A stretch of DNA of 64,000 bases, taken from positions 1-64,000 of the forward strand of contig CAMDEM010000004.1 of the NCBI GenBank assembly GCA_945896675.1, in the 5' to 3' direction. Origin of the DNA: Cyanobium sp. NIES-981. Its GTDB lineage: Bacteria > Cyanobacteriota > Cyanobacteriia > PCC-6307 > Cyanobiaceae. The notes beneath the pieces were generated by a model. The model searched no databases and was not told where the DNA came from. It was given only the letters and a program-made list of their open reading frames with translations. The position numbers and the translations under genes are program-made. Positions 28,758-37,820 of the stretch are shown here, piece by piece (the first letter of the stretch is position 1; each line of letters begins with the position of its first letter).

Positions 28758-29129
28758 TCAGGCCTTCTGCTCCACAGCCTCGACGCAACAATCCAAAAGT
28801 TGCTGGATCTGGGCCAAAAGTGCCTGCCTTTCCGCAGGTAGTGGGAACGGACCTTCCTCATAGCGAGCCTCCACGGCGTAGGTCTGCAGGGCCAAGAGCT
28901 CAGCGGGCAGCTCAAGCTCCGCCAAGACCGCCAGTTCGGCGAGTTCATGGCTGCGGGGTGGCCGTCGATCGGCCAACACGATCCAGCTCTTGAGCAGTTT
29001 TTCAACCGCCTGTTGCGCCGTGAAACCCCAATCCTCATCAGGAAAGTCCGCATCGAGCGTCATCTGCAAACTGCGCAGGTGCCGTCGCACAATCGCCAAA
29101 AGGAGGCTGGCATCTTCAGCCGGCGGCAT
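28758..29129 (-). CDS. HEPN-domain toxin (HepT-like)
   Basis: A 123-residue all-helical protein with the HEPN RNase motif R-x4-H, R56-PPRS-H61, in LADRRPPRSHELAEL. It has the HEPN helices AEDASLLLAIVRRHLRSLQM and GFTAQQAVEKLLKSWIVLAD, where TAQQAVEKLLK is a hallmark. HepT toxins are ribonucleases, often silenced by AMPylation by the partner nucleotidyltransferase. The canonical Tyr two places after His is replaced by Leu63, so silencing by Tyr AMPylation may differ. ATG 29129 overlaps the MNT gene by 14 bases. Confidence 0.85.
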   Translation of the reverse strand: MPPAEDASLLLAIVRRHLRSLQMTLDADFPDEDWGFTAQQAVEKLLKSWIVLADRRPPRSHELAELAVLAELELPAELLALQTYAVEARYEEGPFPLPAERQALLAQIQQLLDCCVEAVEQKA

Positions 29130-29523
29130 AGAGCACCCTCCCCTCCCGCGCCACATCACCCATCACATGCCAGCGAGACTGGGCTAGGTAGGCCGCATCG
29201 GCAGCGCCCTGCACCACCAGATCCACCCCGCAGCCAAGCAGCCCGATCGCCCCACGCCAGCGATCCCAGTAATCACGTTTTTGCTCCGGCGTCAACCGGG
29301 GCAGCTGGCTGATCAAAGCCAGATCCAAATCGGAATCAGGCTTAGCTCCTCCCCTCGCCCTGGAACCAAACACCACGACAGCCTGCAAGCCGCCGCTAGC
29401 GATCAAGCGCCGCAAAGCTGCCTGCACCAACCGAGGATCCAAGCCAGGCCCAAGATCGAGGTCGTCCGCTAGCGGTTGTACCGCCCTCCAAGGCAGGGCA
29501 ATCTCGGTTGCTGCGGCGCTCAT
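29116..29523 (-). CDS. MNT-domain nucleotidyltransferase antitoxin
   Basis: A 135-residue minimal nucleotidyltransferase with an exact G-S-x10-D-x-D active site: G53-S54 in VVFGSRARGGAKPDSDLDLA, with D65 and D67. The rest (CGVDLVVQGAADAAYLAQSR) has the third conserved Asp in VDLV. With the overlapping HEPN gene it forms a HEPN/MNT toxin-antitoxin module, in which the MNT enzyme AMPylates the HEPN toxin in known systems. It is divergent from tilS. Confidence 0.88.
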   Translation of the reverse strand: MSAAATEIALPWRAVQPLADDLDLGPGLDPRLVQAALRRLIASGGLQAVVVFGSRARGGAKPDSDLDLALISQLPRLTPEQKRDYWDRWRGAIGLLGCGVDLVVQGAADAAYLAQSRWHVMGDVAREGRVLYAAG

Positions 29524-29558
29524 GGTTGCAAGCTACCCCGATCTGGCCAAGCTGGGCC

Positions 29559-30560
29559 ATGGCTGAGCACTGGAGCCCCCACCATCTGCGGCTGCACCGG
29601 CACCTGTTGCGCCAGCCGGCGCTCCTGCCGCAGGGGGGGGTACTGCTAGCGGCCCTGTCTGGGGGCCAAGATTCCATGGCCCTGGTGGCCCTGCTAAGGG
29701 ATCTCCAGCGCCTCCACCACTGGAATCTGCAGCTCTGGCACGGCGACCACCAATGGCGGCCTGAATCCGGCGAGCAGGCCTCTGAACTGGAAGCCTGGGC
29801 CCAAAGCCAAGGGCTACTGCTCTCGATCGATCGCTGGGCAGCCCCAATCCAGCGGGAAGCCGCAGCCCGGGACTGGCGCTACAGCTGCCTGATCGAACGG
29901 GCTCGAGCGCTCAAGGCAAGCCATGTGGTGACCGCCCATACCGCCAGCGATCGGGCCGAAACCCTGCTGTTGCATTTGGCGCGGGGCAGCCACCGCCGCG
30001 GCCTGGCCAGCCTGCGCGGGCACCGGGAGCTGGGCGAAGGCCTCGAAGTGGTGCGGCCTTTGCTGATTTTTTCGCGCCAGGACACCGCCCAAATCTGCGA
30101 AGACCTCCAGCTGCCGATCTGGCTGGATCCCTCCAACCAAGACCCCCAGTTCAGCCGCAACCGGGTGCGGGCCGAGGTGCTGCCCGTGCTCGAAGCGCTC
30201 CACCCTGGGGCCAGCCGGCGGATCAATGCCCTCGCCGAAAGGCTCGCTGCGGAGGATTCCACAAGAAGCGAGCTGCTCCAACTCGCCCTAGAGCCCTTGC
30301 GGGGGGATGGGAATCCCCACCAGCTCCAACGCCGCCGACTGATGGCCCTCAGCGCCGCCAACCAACGGGACCTGCTCCATGCCTGGCTCACCGTCAGCAC
30401 AGGCCTTGACTTCGGGGCCGAGCAGCTCGACACCCTGGTGGCCCGGCTGGCCCCTGCCCAAGGCCCAGGCCAAACCGATCTGGCGGGGCCGTGGCACCTG
30501 CACTGGGATCGCACCACACTGCACCTGAAGATCCAGCCCAATGCCGAGCTCAACCCCTGA
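29559..30560 (+). CDS. tilS: tRNA(Ile)-lysidine synthetase
   Basis: TilS attaches lysine to C34 of tRNA-Ile(CAU), changing it to read AUA; it is essential. The 333-residue protein has the PP-loop LLAALSGGQDSMALVALLRD (residues 34-39 SGGQDS), WHGDHQWRPESGEQASELEA, VTAHTASDRAETLLLHLARG and IWLDPSNQDPQFSRNRVRAE, all TilS signatures. It is the short form that lacks the large C-terminal domain of E. coli TilS, usual in cyanobacteria. Start ATG 29559. The TPR gene follows after five bases. Confidence 0.95.
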   Translation: MAEHWSPHHLRLHRHLLRQPALLPQGGVLLAALSGGQDSMALVALLRDLQRLHHWNLQLWHGDHQWRPESGEQASELEAWAQSQGLLLSIDRWAAPIQREAAARDWRYSCLIERARALKASHVVTAHTASDRAETLLLHLARGSHRRGLASLRGHRELGEGLEVVRPLLIFSRQDTAQICEDLQLPIWLDPSNQDPQFSRNRVRAEVLPVLEALHPGASRRINALAERLAAEDSTRSELLQLALEPLRGDGNPHQLQRRRLMALSAANQRDLLHAWLTVSTGLDFGAEQLDTLVARLAPAQGPGQTDLAGPWHLHWDRTTLHLKIQPNAELNP

Positions 30561-30565
30561 AGCCC

Positions 30566-31108
30566 ATGGCTGATTCCCAACAAACCAACGACCAGTACGC
30601 CGCCTTGGAGCGTCTCTACAGCGAAAGGCGCTGGGCCGAGGTGGAAGCCAGCGCCGAGGTCCTGCTCGCAGAGATAGAGGGCGACCTGCGCTCCAGGGTT
30701 CTGCTGCTGCTCGGGCACACCTGCCTGTACGGCTACAACGATGCCGGCGTTGCTGCAGAGCACTACCGCCAGGTGCTTGCGGCACAACCTGAGGCGCTGC
30801 TGGTTGGCATCGCCCAAGAGGGCCTCAACCAGTGCCTAGCCGCCCAGGAGCGATCCCCCGCCGAGGAGCCATCCCCCGCCGATGCCATGCCCTGGCTGGA
30901 GCAGGTCGCCGGTCCGGCTCCAGCAAACAGCCCGGCCCCCGAAGCTGCCACGGAGCCCCTTCAAAGCTTCCCAGGATTTGTGCAGCCTGTTGAGACCTTC
31001 AAAAGCCCCGAGAACCGCGAAAGCCCAGAACCGCCAGCCCAATTGAGCCCGAAGGAGAGCGCAGAGCTCGCCAAAGGGCTCCTCGGTGTTGTGATTCGGC
31101 CGAACTAA
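30566..31108 (+). CDS. TPR-like conserved hypothetical protein
   Basis: A 180-residue acidic protein of unknown function. Residues 10-95 form paired helices like tetratricopeptide repeats (ALERLYSERRWAEVEASAEV, LLLLGHTCLYGYNDAGVAAE, HYRQVLAAQPEALLVGIAQE). The second half is Pro/Ala/Glu-rich and probably disordered, ending KESAELAKGLLGVVIRPN. There is no signal peptide. It starts five bases after tilS and so is likely cotranscribed with it. It converges with the ribonuclease J gene. Confidence 0.7.
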   Translation: MADSQQTNDQYAALERLYSERRWAEVEASAEVLLAEIEGDLRSRVLLLLGHTCLYGYNDAGVAAEHYRQVLAAQPEALLVGIAQEGLNQCLAAQERSPAEEPSPADAMPWLEQVAGPAPANSPAPEAATEPLQSFPGFVQPVETFKSPENRESPEPPAQLSPKESAELAKGLLGVVIRPN

Positions 31109-31116
31109 TCAGCCAA

Positions 31117-33201
31117 TCACTCCGCAGCGCCCGAACGGCGGCGGCGGATGCGGCCAGCGGGTTCGGGTTCGATCACCTGAACAGGCGCTGCCTTGACCAC
31201 GGGTGCCGAAACTGCAGGCGCAGCCACTTCTGGCGCCGAAACTGCCGCTAACGAAGCTGAGGGAGCAGCAGCGGTGGCCATCTCAGGGGCTGGAGCTGCA
31301 CTGGCTGCGGCTGGAGCGCCCACGGTCGCCAACTGGCGCTGGGGCAGAGGCGCGCGGCCACTGCTGTCGCGCACCACATCGCGGCGGCCACCACCATCGC
31401 GGCCAGCCCGGGGAGCCGGACGGGTGTCGGGCTCGGCATCGGCACGGCCCTTGTAGGCCGGGGTGCCAGCAGGGGCAGGCTGCACCACGCAGATGATCAA
31501 TGGCTCCACCTGGAGCTCCCGGCGCAGGCGACGCTGCAGGCCCACCTCGACCTCCCGCTGCACACCCACCCAGTCCACATCGGGGGCACTGCCGCCGGTA
31601 TTGCGGCACAGCTGGCCCCAGCGGTTCTCGAGCACCCAGCCAATCTCCCGCTCAGCCCACGACGACAGCTTGCGGGGGTCGGCGGTGGTGACCACACCCC
31701 GCAGGTTCGCCCGCGGAGGAGCGGCCATCACGCCATCGGTGCTGATCACAGCCAGCAGGGTGATCACACCGTCTTCAGCCAATTGTTGGCGCTCTTTGAG
31801 CACCCGGGCATCAACGATGCCGTTGCGGGAGGCATCGAGGAGCTCAATGCCGGCCTTCACCGCATCGCCCTTGCGGATGGAGTCGGGGGTGAGCTCCACC
31901 ACATCACCGTTGTCGATGATCAGGATGTTGTCGGCCGGCACACCCAACGACTGGGCGGTCTTGCTGTGGCACACGAGCATGCGGTGCTCACCGTGCACGG
32001 GCACGAAGTACTTGGGCTTGGTGAGGGCCAGCATCAGCTTCTGGTCTTCCTGGAAGCCATGGCCCGACACGTGGATGCCTTCGCCCTTGCCGTACACCAC
32101 CTTGGCGCCGAGCATCATCAGCCGGTCGATCGTGTTCACCACCGAGATGGTGTTGCCGGGGATTGGGCTGGCCGAGAAAATGATCGTGTCGGTGGATTTC
32201 ACCTGCACCTGGGGGTGCTCACAGCGGGAAATGCGGCTAAGGGCAGCGAGGGGCTCACCCTGGCTACCGGTCATCAGCAGCAGGGTTTCCCGGTCGGGCA
32301 GATCGCGAATCTGCTTAATCGGCACAAACAAATCGTCGGGGGCCTGCATGTAGCCCAGCTCCCGGGCCTTGGCGATCACGTTGAGCATGGAGCGGCCCAG
32401 CAGGCCCACCTTGCGGCCGTTCTTTAGGGCCAACTCCAGGATCATCGACACGCGATGGATGGAGCTGGCGAAGGTGGTGATGATCACCCGACCTTCAGCC
32501 TGGGAGATGTGGCGATCCAGGCAGGGGAACACCGAACGCTCGGGGGGACAGAAGCCGGGCACCTCGGAGTTGGTGGAATCGCTGAACAGACACAACACCC
32601 CCTGCTCGCCGTAATGGGCGAGACGGGCCATGTCGAAATACTCGCCGTCCACGGGGGTGTGGTCGAACTTGAAGTCACCGGTGAAGATGATCGTGCCCAC
32701 GGGCGTGGTGATGGCCAGCGAGAAGCTGTCGGCCATCGAGTGGGTGTTGCGAATGAACTCCACCGAGAAGTGCTGACCCACCTTGACCACGTCCCGGGGG
32801 GCGACGGTTTGGAGAATGGTGCGATCCATCACACCGGCCTCCTCCATCTTTCCGGTGAGCATCGCCAGGGCCAGCCGGGGCCCGTGGATCACGGGGATAC
32901 TGAAGTTCTTGAGGTGGTGGGCAATGCCACCGATGTGATCTTCGTGACCGTGGGTCACGATCATGCCGCGGATGCGCTTCTGGTTCTCGCGCAGGTAGCT
33001 GGTGTCGGGCATCACGACGTTGACGCCGTGCATGCCATCGCTGGGGAAGGCCAGGCCGGCATCCACCAACATGATGTCGTCGCCGTACTCGAACACACAG
33101 GTGTTCTTGCCAATTTCATGCAAGCCCCCCAAGGGGATCACGCGCAGGTGGGGTTGCTGATTGGCCTTGGCGCTGTTGATGGTGCCGTTGGAACTGGTCA
33201 T
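31117..33201 (-). CDS. rnj: Ribonuclease J
   Basis: RNase J is a metallo-beta-lactamase/beta-CASP nuclease with endo and 5'-3' exo activity, central to mRNA decay and processing. The 694-residue protein starts at ATG 33201. It shows LRVIPLGGLHEIGKNTCVFE, the zinc motif VTHGHEDHIGGIAHHL, FTGDFKFDHTPVD, SDSTNSEVPGFCPPE, TGSQGEPLAALSRISR and SGHGFQEDQKLMLALTKPKY with PVHGEHRML. After the C-terminal domain (about residue 560) comes a 110-residue Ala/Pro/Arg-rich tail ending in RIRRRRSGAAE, which may bind RNA or partners. The tail is not part of the conserved core. Confidence 0.95.
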   Translation of the reverse strand: MTSSNGTINSAKANQQPHLRVIPLGGLHEIGKNTCVFEYGDDIMLVDAGLAFPSDGMHGVNVVMPDTSYLRENQKRIRGMIVTHGHEDHIGGIAHHLKNFSIPVIHGPRLALAMLTGKMEEAGVMDRTILQTVAPRDVVKVGQHFSVEFIRNTHSMADSFSLAITTPVGTIIFTGDFKFDHTPVDGEYFDMARLAHYGEQGVLCLFSDSTNSEVPGFCPPERSVFPCLDRHISQAEGRVIITTFASSIHRVSMILELALKNGRKVGLLGRSMLNVIAKARELGYMQAPDDLFVPIKQIRDLPDRETLLLMTGSQGEPLAALSRISRCEHPQVQVKSTDTIIFSASPIPGNTISVVNTIDRLMMLGAKVVYGKGEGIHVSGHGFQEDQKLMLALTKPKYFVPVHGEHRMLVCHSKTAQSLGVPADNILIIDNGDVVELTPDSIRKGDAVKAGIELLDASRNGIVDARVLKERQQLAEDGVITLLAVISTDGVMAAPPRANLRGVVTTADPRKLSSWAEREIGWVLENRWGQLCRNTGGSAPDVDWVGVQREVEVGLQRRLRRELQVEPLIICVVQPAPAGTPAYKGRADAEPDTRPAPRAGRDGGGRRDVVRDSSGRAPLPQRQLATVGAPAAASAAPAPEMATAAAPSASLAAVSAPEVAAPAVSAPVVKAAPVQVIEPEPAGRIRRRRSGAAE

Positions 33202-33297
33202 AGAGAAAGGGCGAAAGATCGCAGTATTTGATTTGAAACTGAACCTGGAACTGGACTGGACAACCCGCTGACTGCTGTCAGCTGACAAGCCTTGGCA

Positions 33298-34191
33298 TCA
33301 CGTAGGACGCAGGGCGGCCAGGGTGGAATTGAGGCGCATGCGCACGTCGGGTTCGGCGGAGAGCAAAGGAAGACGGGGAGCCCCCACCGGCCAGCCACTC
33401 AGCTCAAGGGCGGCTTTCACCGGAATCGGATTGGTGGTGCAAAACAGGGCCTTGCACAGGGGCAGCAACTGCTCATGCAAGGCGAGGGCTCCAGCCAAAT
33501 CTCCAGCCAAGAAGGCCTTCACCATGGCGCTGATCTGGGGGCCAGCGATGTGGCTGGCCACACTCACCACCCCCACGGCACCCACGGCCAGCATCGGCAG
33601 GGTGAGGGCGTCATCACCGCTGTAGATCGCCAAGCGATCGCCACAAAGGGCCCGCAGGGCACTCACCTCCTCGGTGGTGCCACTGGCGGCCTTAAAACTC
33701 ACCACATTCGGGCAATCGAGGAGCCGGGCCGTGGTTTCTGGCGCCAGGCTGGTGCCGGTGCGGCCAGGGATGTTGTAGAGCATCAGGGGCAACCCAGGCG
33801 CCGCCTGGGCCACCGCCCGGAAATGGGCCTCGAGCCCATCTTGGGGGGGTTTGTTGTAGTAGGGCACCACCACCAGGGCGCCATCGGCTCCCAGGGACGC
33901 CGCCTCCCGGGTGGCCTCCACCGCCTCGGTGGTGCAATTGCTGCCACTGCCCGCCAGCAAGGCGGCCCGACTGCCCACGGCGCCTTTGACCGCCGCAAAG
34001 ATCTCGTGTTGCTCCTGCCAGCTAAGGGTCGGGGATTCGCCCGTGGTGCCGCACAGCACCAGGCCGTCGGAGCCGTGCTCCACCAGATGAACGGCCAACC
34101 GGGCCGCCAGATCCAGATCCACCGAGCCATCGGCAGCAAAGGGGGTGACCATCGCGGTCAGCACCCGGCCAAAGGGAACCGGGGTGCTCAA
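33298..34191 (-). CDS. dapA: 4-hydroxy-tetrahydrodipicolinate synthase
   Basis: DapA condenses pyruvate with aspartate semialdehyde, the branch point to lysine and peptidoglycan diaminopimelate. The 297-residue TIM barrel has [80 protein letters not shown] and the Schiff-base Lys in [18 protein letters not shown]. The start is TTG 34191, overlapping the asd stop (TTGA), so the two are translated together. It is the step right after asd. Confidence 0.96.
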   Translation of the reverse strand: MSTPVPFGRVLTAMVTPFAADGSVDLDLAARLAVHLVEHGSDGLVLCGTTGESPTLSWQEQHEIFAAVKGAVGSRAALLAGSGSNCTTEAVEATREAASLGADGALVVVPYYNKPPQDGLEAHFRAVAQAAPGLPLMLYNIPGRTGTSLAPETTARLLDCPNVVSFKAASGTTEEVSALRALCGDRLAIYSGDDALTLPMLAVGAVGVVSVASHIAGPQISAMVKAFLAGDLAGALALHEQLLPLCKALFCTTNPIPVKAALELSGWPVGAPRLPLLSAEPDVRMRLNSTLAALRPT

Positions 34192-35261
34192 GAGACCACC
34201 CCCGCCCCTGGACCCTGGATCAACAACTCCGCGATTTGCACCGCATTGAGGGCCGCACCCTTGCGGATCTGGTCGCCACAGAGCCAGAGCTCCAGGGCAT
34301 GGGGATCGCTGAGGTCCTGGCGGATGCGCCCAATGGCCACCGGATCCCGACCCGTCACATCGGTGGGCATGGGGAAGCGGTTGGCCTCGAAGTCTTCGAG
34401 CAGCTCCACCCCCGCAGCCTGGGCGAGCAAGGCCCGGGCCTCTGCCACCGGGAAGGGCTCCACAAATTCAATGTTCACCGCTTCCGAGTGGGCCCGCAGC
34501 ACTGGCACCCGCACGCAGGTGGCCGAGAGGCGCAGGTCGGGCAATCCCATGATCTTGCGGGTTTCGTTGAGCATCTTGAGCTCCTCTTCGCAGTAGCCAT
34601 TCGGCTGCAGGGGCGAGTTGTGCAGAAAGAGGTTGAAGGCCAGGGAATGGGGCAGCACCTCGCTCACCGGTTCTCCGCCTTCCAAAACCGTGCGGCTGAG
34701 GGTGCGCAGTTCCTCCATGGCCCGGGCGCCGGCACCACTGGCCGATTGGTAGGTGCTCACCACCACCCGCTTGATCGCCCGCTTGGCTGCCAGGGGCGCC
34801 AACGCCAGGGTGAGCAGGATCGTGGTGCAGTTCGGGTTGGCAATGATGCCGCTGTGGTCAAAGGCTGCTTCGGGATTCACTTCCGGCACCACCAAGGGCA
34901 CCGTGGGATCGAGCCGAAAGGCACTGGAGTTGTCGATCACCACGGCACCCGCCTTGGCAGCGATCGGGGCCCATTGCTTCGACGCGGAGCCGCCAGCAGA
35001 AGCGAGCACCACGTCCACGCCTTCAAAGGCCGCTGCGCTGACGCCCTGAATCGTGAGCTCCTGGTCCTGCCAGCGCAGGGGGTGGCCTGCCGACCGGGGC
35101 GAAGCCAAGGGAATCAACTCAGCCAAGGGGAACTGGCGTTCCCCAAGCAAGGCCAACAACTCCTGGCCCACCGCACCGGTGACGCCAAGAATGGCCACCC
35201 GCAAAGGCCGGTTGGGCAGGGTTACGGGGGGGGGAGCTGGGGCGGTCTGGGCGGCGGTCAA
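34188..35261 (-). CDS. asd: Aspartate-semialdehyde dehydrogenase
   Basis: Asd reduces aspartyl phosphate to aspartate semialdehyde, between lysC and dapA. The 357-residue protein has the NADP loop [40 protein letters not shown], catalytic Cys in [40 protein letters not shown], and the second active-site region [20 protein letters not shown]. The first 18 residues are Ala/Pro-rich. The start appears to be TTG 35261 and is uncertain, since no ATG or GTG lies before the conserved core. Confidence 0.95.
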   Translation of the reverse strand: MTAAQTAPAPPPVTLPNRPLRVAILGVTGAVGQELLALLGERQFPLAELIPLASPRSAGHPLRWQDQELTIQGVSAAAFEGVDVVLASAGGSASKQWAPIAAKAGAVVIDNSSAFRLDPTVPLVVPEVNPEAAFDHSGIIANPNCTTILLTLALAPLAAKRAIKRVVVSTYQSASGAGARAMEELRTLSRTVLEGGEPVSEVLPHSLAFNLFLHNSPLQPNGYCEEELKMLNETRKIMGLPDLRLSATCVRVPVLRAHSEAVNIEFVEPFPVAEARALLAQAAGVELLEDFEANRFPMPTDVTGRDPVAIGRIRQDLSDPHALELWLCGDQIRKGAALNAVQIAELLIQGPGAGVVS

Positions 35262-35514
35262 GGGTTGGTGAATGGAATCGAAACTTGGGGCGCCGGGTTC
35301 AGGGGAACGTGCTCTGAACCGACTTGGTGGAACCTAGGTGGTTCGAACCAAAGCTGATGCGAAAGGCCTGGGGTTGTCTCGCTCAGGCCAGATGGTCCAC
35401 GCAGCGATGGCCATCAATTGGGAGCTATCGCCTTCGTCGTGCGCCTCCCAAACAATACGCGTTTGGGGTGGGGTCAGGCCACTTTCTAGGATCCCGGGCT
35501 ACCTAGCCCCGCCC
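35262..35514. promoter_or_regulatory. Divergent asd/tig intergenic region with GAAC/GTTC cluster
   Basis: This 253-base gap separates divergent asd and tig. Near the asd side lie a perfect 7-bp inverted repeat (GGTTCAG 35296-35302, CTGAACC 35314-35320), a 12-bp palindrome TGGTTCGAACCA (35339-35350) and GAAC-N7-GTTC (35330-35344). Six GAAC/GTTC tetramers fall within about 55 bases. This suggests a regulator-binding cluster; the protein is unknown. The rest holds no recognisable gene. Confidence 0.4.
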
Positions 35515-36975
35515 ATGAGCCCTGCTGCCGCGAAAGCCTCCTCCAAATCTGCTGGCTCCCCCCAGGCCCCTTCACCGCTCAAGGTGACCGCCAGCGCCCG
35601 CCCCGGCAGCCGCGTTGCCCTGGAGGTCGCCATCCCCGGCGCGCGCAGCCAGGCCAGCTACGAGGCCGCCGTTGAGAAGCTGAGCCGCAGCATCAAGTTG
35701 CCCGGTTTCCGCAAGGGCAAGGTTCCCCGGCCAGTGCTGCTCCAGCAGATCGGGCCCCTGCGGATCCGCGCCACCGCCCTGGAAGACCTGGTGGATGCGG
35801 CCTTCCGCGATGCCATCGAGGTGGAGAAGGTGGCTGCCATTAGCCGCCCCGAGCTGAGCGAAGGCTTCGAGGTGGTGTTGGAGCGCTTTGATCCCGGCAG
35901 CGACCTCACCATCACCCTCGAGCTCGATGTCGAGCCCAGCCCCAAACTCAAGGCCACCAAAGGCCTCAAGGCCGAAGCCGAAAGCGTCAGCTACGACCCC
36001 GCCCGGGTCGATGAGCTGATCGAGCAATCCCGCAAGCAACTGGCCACCCTGGTGCCCGTGGAAGGCCGGGCCGCCCAGGCCGCCGACGTGGCCGTGCTCA
36101 GCTTTAGCGGGGTCTTTGCCGATACCGACGAGCCCATCACCGGTGGCAGCAGCGACGCCATGGAGGTGGAGCTGGAAGAAGGCCGCATGATCCCCGGCTT
36201 TGTGGAAGGGGTGCTGGGCATGGCCGTGGGGGAGAGCAAAACCATCGATTGCCAATTCCCCGAGAGCTACCCCCAGGAGGACGCCGCCGGCCGCAAAGCC
36301 CGTTTTGAGATCAGCCTCAAAGACCTCAAAACCCGCGAACTGCCTGCCCTCGACGACGCCTTCGCCCAGCAGGCCAGCGACAAGCAAACCCTCGCTGAGC
36401 TACGGGCAGACCTGGAAACCCGTCTCCAGGACGACAGCGAGCGCCGTGGCAAAGCCAACCGCCACGACGCCCTGCTCTCGGCCCTGGTCGAAGAACTCGA
36501 GGTGGAGCTGCCCGAAACGATGGTGCAGCAAGAAATCCGCAACCTGATCGAGCAGACCGCCGGTCAAATCGCCCAACAGGGCATGGATGTGAAAAAGCTG
36601 TTCACCCCCGAACTGGTGCGCAGCCTGATGGACACCTCCAGGCCCGAAGCCGAAACCCGCCTCAAGCGCAGCCTGGCCCTCAAGGCCCTCGCTGAAGCCG
36701 AAAAAATTGAGCTGGAGGCCGGCGAACTCGAGGCCAAGCTCAAGGAGATCGGCCGCGGTCTCAGCCAGGAGGGCAACATCGATCCTGAGCGCGTGCGCCT
36801 GGCCGTTGCCGACGATCTGCTGCAGGAAAAACTGCTGACCTGGCTGGAATCGAACAGCACCATCACCGAGAAGGCCCCTGCCCCCGCCGATGGCGACGCC
36901 AGCGAGACCAAGTCAGAAACAAAGGAAGACACCAAAGCAAAACCCAAGGCCAAGGCCAAAAAAGCTGACGCCTAA
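35515..36975 (+). CDS. tig: Trigger factor
   Basis: Trigger factor is the ribosome-bound chaperone and peptidyl-prolyl isomerase. The 486-residue protein starts at ATG 35515 with a 25-residue Ala/Ser extension. The ribosome-binding signature [20 protein letters not shown] is present. The FKBP-like PPIase domain lies around residues 180-270 ([40 protein letters not shown]), and the helical C-terminal cradle follows. A Lys/Ala/Glu-rich tail ([19 protein letters not shown]) ends the protein. It heads tig-clpP-clpX, a conserved bacterial order. Confidence 0.95.
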   Translation: MSPAAAKASSKSAGSPQAPSPLKVTASARPGSRVALEVAIPGARSQASYEAAVEKLSRSIKLPGFRKGKVPRPVLLQQIGPLRIRATALEDLVDAAFRDAIEVEKVAAISRPELSEGFEVVLERFDPGSDLTITLELDVEPSPKLKATKGLKAEAESVSYDPARVDELIEQSRKQLATLVPVEGRAAQAADVAVLSFSGVFADTDEPITGGSSDAMEVELEEGRMIPGFVEGVLGMAVGESKTIDCQFPESYPQEDAAGRKARFEISLKDLKTRELPALDDAFAQQASDKQTLAELRADLETRLQDDSERRGKANRHDALLSALVEELEVELPETMVQQEIRNLIEQTAGQIAQQGMDVKKLFTPELVRSLMDTSRPEAETRLKRSLALKALAEAEKIELEAGELEAKLKEIGRGLSQEGNIDPERVRLAVADDLLQEKLLTWLESNSTITEKAPAPADGDASETKSETKEDTKAKPKAKAKKADA

Positions 36976-37066
36976 ATCGCAGCCAGCCGCCGCGATCCGA
37001 GGGCTGGCCTGCGCGGCCCTGGATCAATGCCCATAGATTGACCCCAAGACCCCCCTTTGCCAGCGC

Positions 37067-37729
37067 GTGATTAACGCTTCCCAGCCCAACGCCCTGCGCT
37101 TCCACCCTGTCCACAACAGCTGGGGGCCCATGAACAACCCCGGGGTGCTCCCCACCGTGGTGGAGCAATCCGGCAAAGGAGATCGGGCCTTTGATATCTA
37201 TTCCCGCCTGCTGCGCGAACGGATCATCTTTTTGGGCACCGGAATCGATGACAGCGTGGCCGATTCGCTCGTCGCCCAGCTGCTGTTCCTCGAAGCCGAA
37301 GACCCCGAAAAGGACATTCAGATCTACGTCAACTCGCCGGGGGGCTCGGTGACCGCTGGCCTGGCCATCTACGACACCATGCAGCAGGTCGCCCCGGATG
37401 TGGTGACCATCTGTTACGGCCTGGCCGCCAGCATGGGGGCCTTCTTACTGTCTGGGGGTACCAAGGGCAAGCGGCTGGCCCTGCCCAACGCCCGGATCAT
37501 GATCCACCAGCCCCTCGGCGGGGCCCAGGGCCAGGCCGTTGACATTGAAATCCAGGCCAAGGAAATCCTCTTCCTGAAGGACACCCTCAACGGGTTGATG
37601 GCCGAGCACACGGGCCAACCCCTGGAGAAAATTGCCGAAGACACCGATCGCGACTACTTCCTTTCCCCAGCAGAAGCGGTTGAATACGGCTTGATCGATC
37701 GGGTGGTGACTGACACCGTTCCGATTTGA
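37067..37729 (+). CDS. clpP: ATP-dependent Clp protease proteolytic subunit
   Basis: ClpP forms the tetradecameric chamber of the Clp protease. With the GTG 37067 start it has 220 residues; the catalytic triad is S122 ([13 protein letters not shown]), H147 ([16 protein letters not shown]) and D196 ([14 protein letters not shown]). [20 protein letters not shown] and [20 protein letters not shown] are typical. ATG 37130 ([18 protein letters not shown]) is an alternative that gives a more usual length. It is followed 91 bases later by clpX, its probable partner ATPase. Confidence 0.96.
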   Translation: MINASQPNALRFHPVHNSWGPMNNPGVLPTVVEQSGKGDRAFDIYSRLLRERIIFLGTGIDDSVADSLVAQLLFLEAEDPEKDIQIYVNSPGGSVTAGLAIYDTMQQVAPDVVTICYGLAASMGAFLLSGGTKGKRLALPNARIMIHQPLGGAQGQAVDIEIQAKEILFLKDTLNGLMAEHTGQPLEKIAEDTDRDYFLSPAEAVEYGLIDRVVTDTVPI

Positions 37730-37820
37730 CCCTTAAGGACGGCTGACGAACCTTCGGGTTGGGTCGATCCTGAACCCATGGGATCTCCCCTGCCCAATCA
37801 GCCGCCAAACCGCCTAGCCG

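Noticed and set aside
35330-35344. GAAC-N7-GTTC as a LexA box
   Set aside because: This spacing is the alphaproteobacterial LexA consensus; known cyanobacterial LexA sites differ, so only the symmetry is reported.
35335-35355. tRNA-like GGTTCGAACC in the asd/tig gap
   Set aside because: It resembles a T arm, but no acceptor, D or anticodon arm could be found around it.
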